Assembly (NCBI GenBank): GCA_009760855.2
Contig: WPIO01000001.1
Span: forward strand, 22,738,001-22,802,000
Reading direction: 5' to 3'
Source of the DNA: Cristatella mucedo
Lineage: Eukaryota > Bryozoa > Phylactolaemata > Cristatellidae
Length of the DNA: 64,000 nt
The stretch's first letter is position 1; each line of letters starts with the position of its first letter. The notes under the pieces were generated by a model. That model was not told the origin of the DNA. It saw only the letters and a program-made list of their open reading frames with translations, and searched no databases. The position numbers and the translations under genes are program-made. Shown one piece after another: positions 37,901 to 49,900 of the stretch.

Positions 37901-40900
37901 ATTGAATAGCAGGACATATAATTACTACCCAGCTTTGTGTTAGGAGACACCCGATTGGTATATTGATAATGATTTTCCTCGAATGCAGCGGATACTACAA
38001 TTCTAATATGTGGCTCCTCGTGGCTGATGCTATAAGGTAGTGCAGATTCGAGAGAAAAGTTTAAACGATCAGAGCAATTTCGCTTCAAATAGCGCAAGCT
38101 TTCAGGGCTGCGGATCAGGAGCCTAAGATCTCACGATCGGCCAATCTTCGTGGGAGTGGGATGTGATTGCCGCATCGCCAAGAATCAGGCCGATCTTTTG
38201 ATCCTGCCCTGCCCTGTACGACAGTCAGTTCATTGGAAGCTTTGAGCAGCAGGGCTTGGCTAGGCCTTCATCATAGCATATTGTCCCGATGTGGCTGTTC
38301 CCAACCAGCAGTGAGAAAATCTAGGTGGTAAGACCACACCTTGAGTGTTTGTACTATTAGTTTTCCTACTTGAACTTCACAAAGCCAAAGTGATTTGATT
38401 GTCAAAGCAGTTTGATTGGAGATAAGTGTCCAAGAGCATTGCTGTTAAGTCTGAAGCATTGCTGACGTTATTTAATAACATCGCCGGCCATACTTTTAAG
38501 CATATTTCTGTTGCTTCACCCGAGTTCTCTATGGTCACAGAAAACTCACAGTCAGAGCATATGTGACCATAGCTGAGTGCCAGACTGGCATTCCCTTTCC
38601 TACCCTCAAGAACAGGCGGATCTTAATTAACCCTTGAGCGGATGGAAAAGTTCTAGCCGCTGCCTTTGATCACTGTCATTCACAGGTCTATGTGCTTGAG
38701 TAGGCCTCAACAATGCTGTTGGTATTTATGAAACCTTTGTTCGAATGCCTATAGTTTGGCTGCTGTTTATCGTCCAGACGATTGCTTATTGATCAGACGT
38801 GTGCATGCTCACACTCACGCACTCACACTGACAAATGAATTCGTACATGCTAGCTCCTGTGTGTGAATGTATCTTTCAACGAAGACTAATACCTTTGCTG
38901 GCTTTGTTTTGTAGTTGGAGTGCTTACTGTACCCACCACTTGTATTTCAGCTAACCTGTCTTAGTGGATTAAGATTAAGATTAGTCTACCCAATTTAGTT
39001 TGCCTGTTACCCCCGGCTCAGTCATGAAAGACCACGATGCTGTAATTTAGCTGAGAGATGATGCTGAACAGAGGCGAAAAATTAATCAGCATGCCTGCAT
39101 TGCTTTATAAAGCGAACCATACCCCTATTGCTTAAGTCAATTACTATACTTACCACAGTGAATGACGATGGGATTGTCATTAAATTCAAACGAGAGCCTG
39201 CTGCATGGCCTTCATCACGAAGTAGCTTTTCGGTCCTAGGGATGGTTCTGCCTAGCCTCTGCTTGGTCTGCAGTCATTGCCATTTGCAGCAGCTGCAGTG
39301 TGCTGAGCTACGGGACAAGTGCAGCAGAGTAAATTAAGCTGGCATTGTACACTAGGTTGATAGAAAGGTAGAGCTGAGGATAAAATCGACACAGCTGTGT
39401 GTCATCGTCGTTGAAATGAAAGCCAAGTTTGTGTTCGGTGATGACATCGGTCAGAGGGAAACTATAAATAGAGAAAAGAAGGGGGTCTAAGACAAACCCT
39501 GAGACTCTCATACTTTTAGGGCTCCCCGGATTAAGGCCTCCACTTACATCAATTTTCTGACATATCTCCTTGAGGTGGGATCTAACCCAGCTTTATACTG
39601 AGCCAATGATACCTAGGCAGGTCTAGAGGCGCTACTAAGGGATCAGGTGGTCAATTGTTTCAAATGCTGCTGAGAGATGTAGCAGAACTAGCAGAAATGC
39701 CCTACCCCGATCAGCATTATCCAGATGGTCATTGTAAACCAGAAGCAGAGAAGTTTCTGTGTAGTGGGTAGCCCAAAATGCCGATAGGAGTTTGCTAACA
39801 AGATCTAATGAACTGATGTAATCGTATAGCTGCTGAAGCACCACTCGTTCAAGTGTCTGGAATAAGAATGGCAGAAGAGATTTGGGACGAAAGTTACCTA
39901 GGTTCTCATGATCTATGGTCAGTCTCCTATTGAGTGGCCTGACCACAGCTGTTTTCAGGGGGTAAGAAAGTTCACCGGCAACCAGAGTCATGTTTGCAAT
40001 ATATGTTATCGAGCACAGCAGCAGGGCCTATACACCAAGTCAGAACTGTTGGGACAGGATCTAGAGGACTTGTGGTCATCTTAGCGTAGGAGAATGGTTA
40101 AGTAATTAGGTTCAGCAGAGACAGATATAGAAAGGAGAGAGAAGAAGAGCGTGGCGATGTGGGGTTGCTGTTTGGCTCGCGCAGCAGTGAAGGGATGGAG
40201 TCCTCACTCCGTTCTATCTTATCTGTGAAGAATTTGAAGAAATCCTCTGCTAGCTAGCAATTGATGTGCTTGCAGAGTGTGCTTGTTTGTGAGTGGTTAG
40301 GAAGATGACCGATAGTAGATAGGAACACTTTAGGTTATTGATTTGGGATTCAACTATTTCTCTTTTAAATTTCCAATCTTTTGACTGCCTTTCAAGCCTA
40401 TATTTATTATTCCTTGCTTTCTTAATATCAGCCATAAACTAGAGGGCGGCTGGCTATTTTTGGGACTTTGCAATCAAATCCAACTGATTGATTTATACTG
40501 TCTTTACATTCTAGCCGGCATACAGAGGCAATACAAACACATGTGCACACTAACTAATACCCACTACCCCAACTCTCCTGGCAAGTGAAATCCTTTTGGG
40601 GAGCTGCTATAGTCTTTCCACGGGCCTTCCGTGATCGTTTAACATCGCCTACCTTGTGATAGAATATTCCCTCCAGATACTGAGTCATAATAATAGTAAA
40701 CGACATTTGTATGGCACACTAACAAATTGGTAATGGCAGAGTAGCCTCAACATTTTTCATAACCGAAAACTAATCATTTGCTGCTGTTTATTAGTTGTCT
40801 GTCTTGCTGCCCTTCTCAAAACCTCATTGCAAGAGTGTAGCTTGCCATGCCCAAGAGGTAGACCGGCCGAAGCTAGCGATGGACCCTTTAAACTTTCTAG

Positions 40901-43900
40901 GCAAGTGCTGACCTTCTAAGTTTTCTCAGGGATTGCCTTTGGCAAAGACATCATACAATGGCTTTGTTAAATTTCTGTAAATCTGGCTCTGCAAGGCATG
41001 TACAGGGACCTTTATTGACATGCGGTAGGGAAATTCTATGATCATTCGGTGGCTAAGGAGCCATATTTGCTCCTGTTTTCCTTAACAATAACAGTAATTA
41101 TAACAATTATTATAAAAATACTATTGCTAGATATGGCCCGACTAATGTTGGCTTTGGTAGCCATTTTGCAGGCAGTTGGTAGAGCTGCCGGCAAGTTAGG
41201 CCAGTGTTTGCTGTTGATCTAACAGACTTTCCATTTGCAGCTCATATCTAAAGGATTACGACCAGTTTTCTACTCAGAAGAATGCTAGTCTGGCAGACTC
41301 AACCAATGCGGTGAAGGTGTTGCTGGAATATACCCATAGCCTGGAAATGAAACCGTCGGTTGGTGACGTAGAAGAGCTCAAAACTACGGTAGCCGAATTC
41401 TTCGAGGTAAAATGGCTGCAGCAAGCTTTTTGAACTACTTGTCGTCTGTGCTGCTACAGCGATAGCGTTCCCGTGAGCTCATTTTTAATTCTTCGACATC
41501 GTGTCACACTTGCATTGCTTAGGGTCTATAACGACCTTCTCAGGAATGGAGACTTGGTTAAAGTTTCTTTAATAATTCATGTATATAGCACCCCAAGAGA
41601 ACTTAATCTCTATTCAGTCGCTTCACATATGCCTCGGGACTCGAGCCCACGATCTCATTCATACCTTGGTCGGGGCGAGCACCTTAACCGCTAGACCAAA
41701 CCAGCTCGGCAGCGTTCGATACTATTGATCTTTAAGTCCTCTTTTAGCGTCTCGAATCTTGCCTGTGCATCATTGGCACTTCACTGCAATGGTTCAGGTC
41801 CTATCTCAGTGTGATACTCCAGAGTATTGATGTGAATGGATAAAGATCATCGGATGAACCCCTTAATTATGGGGTACCTCAAGGCCCTGTGGTGGATCTG
41901 CTTCTTTTCATCGTTATACTCTTTCTCTTGCTTTTATTCTCGCCAAGCACAATCTAGGCTTTCACTTCTATGCAGATGTACCTCCGTCTGTAACTCCACA
42001 AAGTCATAAAGACCATGTGGGTGTTACGAAGGAGAGTTGTATACAGCGCAGTCACAGCCTAAGCGGCTTTCGGTACGCATTCGGTAGCCAACAGACTTCG
42101 TCTCACGTAACAAAGAGAAAGTGGGAAGCATAGCAGAGTCAGGAGAGCAGTTGACATAGTGAGTAGCATGGAAGTAGCAGCTCAGGACCGCTGAAAAGGA
42201 TGAGCCATAGTCGGCAGTAGGAGAGTAGCTGTCGTTGCGTAAGAATTGTGGAAGCGAGTTCCACAGTCTAGGACCTGCAGAGCTAAAGCTTCTGTCGCCA
42301 ACGGTCTTTAAGCGGAGGAATGGAACAGGTAATTTATTGTCCACACAGGACATAAGGGCGCAAACAGGCTGAAACGGATGCAACAGTTCAGCTAGGTACG
42401 AAGGAGCCAAGCCGTGGTGGGCCTTGTGGGTCAGCGTAAGAACTTTGCTCTGTATCTGTAGCTCAATCGACATCCATCCTAGCTCTTTTAGCAAAGGTGA
42501 CACGTGCTCAAACCGCTGGGACTTGAAGACTAGCCTTGCAGCCATATTCATAGTCTGCTGCAGTGACCTAATAGCTTTCTTTGGCAGCCCAGCCAAAAGG
42601 GAATTACAATAATCAAGTCGAGACAGAACTAAGGAGCTAGTTAAATTGTTTACAAGCCACCGTGGGAGACAGCTCCTAATCTTGGATAAGGATCGGACGT
42701 GATGGCTAGCTGTAGAAGCAGTTTTCTGAATGCTTTTAAAATTTAGGCAGCTGTCGAAAACGACACCTAAATTTCGAGCACGTGGTGATGGTCGCACAAT
42801 AGCATCACCTATTTATTAGAAAAGCAAAGCCTTTTAATCCAGCCACATGCTTAGGGTGTCCTATGAGCAGCAGTTCGGTTTTATCATGACACTCAGTTTT
42901 TCCTTTGATTTGATCTCTCCCACCCCTCGAGCATATTGAATTCTCAACCTACCCGTGCTGCCATGTATTGATAAATCCACACTAGATGGCAGCAAACTTT
43001 CTTAAATTGAATGATGATAAAACCAACTTACTAGTTATGGGCAAAGCAAGTGTGAATTAGAAAATGGAAAATCGAATGCTCAAAATCGGCTCTGCTAGCA
43101 TATCTCCTGTTACATCTATATGTAATCTAGGTGTCCTGTTCCAAAATGACCTATCATTAGACAACCACAACAGCTCCGAAGTCAAGTATGCCTTCTTTCA
43201 GCTGCATAACGTTGCTAAAATTCGGGCTTGCTTAGACAGGGATACTACATCAAAACTGGTCCATGAATTTGTGACATCCTGTCTTGACTTCTGAAACTCA
43301 ATGCTTGCGGTCTACCGGCCTATGCAATACTGTTGGTGCAGAATTACTGTATGTGCAGAACTTTGCAGCTGGGCTCGGCTGTCGTGAGCGTTGCAGTTGT
43401 CACACCACACCACGTCTTGCCGACCGGAACTGGTTAGATTGACTTCAAGGTTCTGTCTCTTAATTTTAGGCTCTTTTATTTTCTGGCTCCAGCCTACTTA
43501 TCAGAACTACTCCCTCACCATGTAAAGAATCGTAAAACCTGCCATTCTGACTCGAATCGTTTAGCCATACCTCGTACGAATCTGAAAACCGTTGGAAACC
43601 ATGCCTTTAGTTCCTATGCTCCCAAAGCCTGGAACTCACTACCGATGCACGTCACAACGTCCGCTGACACGACTACATTTAAAAACAAGCTTAAAACACA
43701 CCTCTGTATTACAGTATTTAGTGGGTCTTTTGTTATTCGTCCTTTGCGTGCATATTCCCGCTTACACTGTGCCTGCTGCTTCTGTATGTTACCACCAATC
43801 ATTTGGTAATGCTTAATATACAACGTCTATAAAGTGCCTAGAAAGAGATTCGGTTCTGTGGGGTGCTATGCAAATGTATTATTATACTAATATTATTGTT

Positions 43901-46900
43901 ATTTGATGTGCAAGACCGTTTACGTACTCTTCTTTGATTAGCGGTGGATTGCTAGCCACTCTCAGGAACATTGTCATCCTTCTATTCATTTTTACACCAT
44001 TGGCTGATCTTTGGAGCCTCATAGTCTCAAGACAGGTTTATAAAGCCAAGGATACCACATCCAAGCTGATCCATGCATGTGTGACATCCCAACTCGTCTT
44101 TTGTAACTTGCTATGCACTGGTCTTCCTGCTGGCTCACCCCTGGATCTTAGCCAGGAGGTAAGGAGCTCACTCTTAAGTATACAGGTCTTTAGTTCGAGT
44201 CCTGCAGTGGGTGATTCTTTATCGCCCACTGCAAGCGGTGGTGATAGCCGTAAAAGCTCTTCTACTGCTATATAAAATGAGGCTGTTAAATCGGCCAAGC
44301 TTTCCTTCTTTTTGCAATAAGACACAGTGAGCAAAAAAACTCAGCAGTCAGGCTTGTCTGTCCTGAGCGTTGCAATTGCCACTATGCACCCCTTCTCACC
44401 GATGCACACCGGCTCAACTTCAAGCAGCAAATCGTCTTCAAGGTTTCGTCACTCCCTCCATTCTCTTGCTCTGGTCCACCTCTTCGAACTTTTCCAGATT
44501 AGGTTTAGTTTTAGATTAGATTAGATTAGGCTTGGCATTGAACCAACGGGTCTTCTAGCTCAAGCCGTTTAGCTATGCCCCGAACCAACCTCAATGCCTT
44601 TGGTGACCGTGTCTTTAGTTCACGTGCCCCAAAGCCTGCCACTCTCCCGACTGTCGTCACGACGGACATCTTAAAAAGAAGCCAACAACTCTCTTGTTCC
44701 TCGTGGCATTTTCTAGGTCTGTGTGCATTTTCATTGGTATGCTTATGAGCACCGACACTTTGCATACTGTCACCAACCAATTGCCATACTTCCTTTCTAT
44801 CATATGTCAAGTGGCTAGAAGGAGATAAAGTTGTCTTGAGGTGCTATTCAAATATCTTATTATTATTGTCATCCAGCCGGTGCTAAGGTGACATTGTTTG
44901 GCACTGGTATCATTTCCGTTTGCCGTGTACTTGAGTGGAATTCGACCCTCATTCGGCTATGGAAAATGGTCGATGAGAGTAGAGTAGCACTCTGCTCAAA
45001 TAGAAGTCGAAGTGGCTGATTTGGAAGCGCTGCCCAGTCGATGAAAATCAAAAGCGAGCAGACTCACAGCAGAGGTGCAGAGGCTGAATGAAAGGGCAGC
45101 TTTCGATGCCAAGCAGCTAGTCGTAGCCTCAGCGCAAGCAGTCGCACTAGGAATTCTGGCGTACGTTATATGCAAAACATGATGTTCCGGGCCCTCTCCC
45201 ATAGGTTTTAAGACGCGGGTGCACTATAGTGAGCTGGCTTGCAGACGTTAATGTCAAGATTATCTTGGCAGTCAGATCAAGTGCTCATTGTGGGCTTGTG
45301 ATTTTTCGTGGAAATGCAGTAGTTTTAAGACGAAGTTTCAGTAATTAAATCGCTTTTGTGTTGGCGATTTATAAAAAATAATGAATTTGTGCAGTACCCA
45401 AGGCTGCCTGAGGAACTTTCCAGAGGTTCTTGCACTGAAAACAAGAGTGTTCTGCCCGCAAACACGAAGCAGTAGATACCACACAAGCACTAAACACGCA
45501 ATAAAATTTTATTCGTTTGCACACATCCAGCTTAGCGACTTCTTTGCTTGCATGTGGGATTTTTGACATCCTTAATCCTTTGTGGCTCCATTTTTCCCAG
45601 CCATTGCTTTGAACCACGTCCTAAATTGTAAATCGTGTAGATAACCTGAATAGGTACACCCAAGCTGTTATAATATGTATAAGGTGGCAAGGAGGTAGCA
45701 TGCTGAATCTGTCATGGTAATTACTTTCAGATCACTGCCACAGGATAATGCAGTTTCTTCTCATCACCTTGAGACAGCTGGCTAGAGTGTATGAGACCTT
45801 GAGTGTATGAAATCTGGGGCACGTAGGCATAGCCTGAATGCGGTACGAAGGGCTTAACCTTTGTATATCCCAGCCACTATACTTCTTCCCAAGGTCGCAT
45901 CCAACGTCAAAAGAAAAACGAGCTCCATTAGCAGCGCTCACTGTATTTGTTGCAGTTTTAGTTTATGCCCCTCCCCTAGCCTATTCCACTCTGAATGGGG
46001 GGGGGGGGTAATCTCGAGACGACAGACAGGATGTAGCAGCTAGTATGTGCATAAAGACCTGCACCATTGTGGGTTCTCCCATGTTACGTTGTTGCAGATG
46101 GAGTCTTGCTGTGCATCGTTTCATGGCAGGTTTACATTTTTTTTGTGGGGTGGGGGCCAAGAAAAACTCGACATCAGTCAACGTCCAGAAGGTCACGCGG
46201 ACCAATTAACAGTCGTTACCTCATTGGCGACCTGGCGACCTTCTAAGAAACTCCCCTCCCCCACTAGCCCAAGATTTGGAACCTAATTGTAGATTCTTGC
46301 AGCGAATGGGCTGTAATATTTCAGCAACACGTAAGGTCTAACCTTTTGTTTCTAGGATTAATGACGTTTGCCTCACTAGCCAGGAGTGGAGTGGATGCTG
46401 AAGCAGTGTCGTTTAACAGTAGCTTCAGGCAAGCCACCTTGAAGCGGATTCAGCGATCTGCTTAGCTGTCCAGCATGGGAATTAATCGAAATGTTTTCAA
46501 AGTGTTCAAGCAGCATCTGGCCAACGACAGTGTTTTGATGAGCGAACTAGCTGAGTATTGTCAGTATTGAAGGATGCTGCTGGGTGAGATGCGGTCGAAT
46601 CGTCTTGCCAAAAAGAATGGCGTTCCTAGAGAGCAGAAGTGGCTCTACTACGAACTTTTAAAGAAAAAATGCAACAAGTTTGTGTACGGGTGCTTGAGTC
46701 CTGGCACCTCGGAATGTTCCAGCATGTACCTGTGGACGTACAGCTGTACCGGTTCAATGCAGGGCTGTGGAGACCGGTAGTATGTAGACGCCGAATTTTG
46801 AGAATATTTGAAACAGCGAGCCAAAGTGAAGGAATATGTCGACGAGCAGCGATCACACAAATTAAACTATGCCTTTGGGATCCCCTATCGAAAAGCTGTC

Positions 46901-49900
46901 GTGTGGTAATGCTGCCCTGCTAGCGTTTTGGAACTTTCATAGGTTTCTAGTCTTTGGATGATCAATTTTTTATGATTTTGTTACGATCGCCTGCCAGTGG
47001 TTTGAAAATATACAATATTTTCTAATTGATGCTGTAGGGGTGAAACTAGCAGAGCATATTGTATAATTTTCAGGGCATGTCTTTCCTGTCTGATGATACC
47101 CTCAGCAGTGCTAACTGGCCTCACTGATGCTTGTGTGTAGTGTTCAATCACTAGATACAATCTGCATTGCTATGCTTGAGAGGCAGCACAGATTTGCTTG
47201 AAAAGTAGTTTGCCTGGATTTACAAATGGTTAGCTCTTGCTGTCTAGCTATCGCTGTGGGGAAACAAATGTGACTTGTCCATCACTGGTGGAGCCGACAA
47301 TGCTCAAAAGGCCAATCCATTGGACCAGCTGCTTGGACTTCGCCGGTTCATTCTCGTCAATGATTTTGAGCAATATTTGTGGCCTTACTTGGCTGGGCTT
47401 TGGAAATCCGGTGGAGCTGCTCGGCTGGATATCGTTCTTGATAATGCAGGTGTGTTGATATTTTCACTTTACGAGCATTGTTTTTATTTTTATTTTAGCG
47501 AGATCAATCTTTCGAAGTTCTACTAAATTTGTGAGGTCGGAAGCTGCAATGCTTTTTTAAATGTTGAAATGAGCTCATGCAAATTAGCCATAAGTGTATA
47601 TTAAAAATCTTAACTATTTAACATCATCTACTTTGGTGTTTGCTATGTGTGCATTTGCAGGTGCTGACAAATTTTTTACCTAGTCGCCTTCCACATGTGG
47701 TGTTTTATCACCTGAATTCCTGTGTCGTGGTAGCTGAGATGAGTGCTGATGAAATGACTACCGATCGGAACTTTGAGATAACGCAACCATATTTTGGTAG
47801 CTCATACAGGGGCCCATTATTTTAGTATTCATTGGCTTATATTATTGTCTGTTCGTGATTGCTTCTTCGTGGACAGCTCCCTGCTTGAGAGCAGCATGCC
47901 AATATACAAACGAGATTATTTAAAAACAGTAAAGGTTAGCTGATTCACTGGCCTCATTTATATAACAGCAGAAGAGACCTAGTGACTATCACCCCTCTCT
48001 CTCTTCCATTGGCAGTAGGCAATACAAAGTGGCCTGCTAGAGGATTCGAACCCATGACCTAAGCCCTGAGGTGCTAGCACCTTGCCGCTAGACTAAGATG
48101 TATGCCATAATAAATGTCTAAAGCAAAAGTCGGTCGGAGGCGATGGTGCTCCATCCGTTGCATATATGTCTCGATTGTTTTGGAAACCACTTTCTTCCAC
48201 TTTGTCGAAGTAATAATGATAATAATAATCCACTTGATAGAGCGCTCTCAGAGAACTCAATCTCTTTCTAGGCGCTTTAATTTGCTGCAAAGGGAAACAC
48301 GATTGAATGGTGAGTAATATCATGCTTGATAAACAACATGAATAACATGGTTAGGGGTGACATGCATTGGGTCAGCATGCAAGTGTGGTTAGTGGCAGCA
48401 TGCAATGTCAGCACGCTTAAGCACATAAAGGAAGAATTACAGGGACCCACTAAATGCTGCCCTAAATATGTGTTTTTAAGTTCTTTTTAAATGTGGTCAT
48501 GTCAGGGAATGTTGTGACACAAGTCGGGAGTGAGTTCCAGGCTTTGGGAGCATACAAATTAAATGCACGGTCTCCAAAGGATTTGAGGTTTGTACGAGGT
48601 AGTGGTAAACTGTTGGATTCCGAAAAGCAGGTGGTACGATGCTTGGCCTGGTGGGGGAGTAGATCTGAGAGATAGGCTGGAGCCAAAGAATGAAGTGACC
48701 TAAAAGTGAGCGACAAAACCTTGAAGTCGATCCGTTGCTTGACTGGTAGCCAGTGCAGGTCGGCGAGATGTTGTGTGATGTGGCAACTGCGCTGCTCGCG
48801 ACAGACAAGCCTAGCTGCCGAGTTTTGCACCACTTGTAAGTGCCTGATTGCACATGCCGGTAGGCCAGCAAGCAGTGAGTTACAGAAGTCAAGACGGGAT
48901 GTCACAAATGCATGGACCAACTTAGACGTGGTATCCTTATCTAAACAAGCCCGAATTTCATCAATATTGTGTATATGAAAGTAGGCAGACTTGATTGTGG
49001 AGCCGATGTGGTCGTCTAACGAGAAGTCACTTTGGAACATGACACCTAGATTTCGAGCTGATTCAACAAGAGATATGCTGGCAGAGCCAATTTTCAGCAT
49101 TAGCCTGTCCAATTTCTGAATCACGCTGGGTTTGCCCATAACTAATAAGTTAGTTTTATCATCGTTTAGTTTTAGAAAATTTGCTGCCATCCATGTGTGG
49201 ATTTCATCAATACATGCAGCAAGTGAGTTGAGAGAATTTGAGGTGCTCGAAGGCTGGGAGGGATCAAAGCAAAGGTACAACTGAGTGTCATCCACATAGA
49301 AGTGAAAGCCTAGATTGTGCTTGGCAATCACATCAGCAAGAGGGAGAGTATAAACCGTGAAAAGAACCAGACCTAGCACGGAGCCCTGAGGTACCCCATA
49401 TTTCAGAGGTACCTCGGATGATCTTTGTCCATTCACGTCAATACTCTGGGGTCTGCCACTTAGATAGGACCCGAACCATTGCAGAGCAGTGCCAGTGATG
49501 ACCAGGCGAGATGAGAGGCGCTCTTGAAGAACTTGGTGATCGATAGTATCAAAAGCTGCCGAAAGATCGGCAAAACAAGCAGAGATACTCTAGCAATATC
49601 TGCATTCCTAAGTAGGTCGTTTTACACCCTAGCTCTAAAGCCAGACTGGAACTTACTAGTAAGGTTTGAAGTTTCAGTATATGAGTTCAGCTGTTCCACC
49701 ACGACCTGTTCTAGTGTCTTTGATAGGAATGGTAGAAGGGAAACTGGGCGGTAGTTGCTTAAGTTCTCTTGGTCTAGTGTTGCTTTCTTGAGAAGTGGCC
49801 TGAAAGGGGCTGGGACATGACCTGAGGCTAATGACATTAGTGATGTTAGTTATGCATGGCAGCAGCAGATCAATGCAACGTCGGAGCAGTGCAGTGGGAC

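Noticed and set aside
48035-48112. Functional tRNA gene
   Set aside because: A and B boxes are present but the ends do not form an acceptor stem; the same reasoning applies to all SINE heads.
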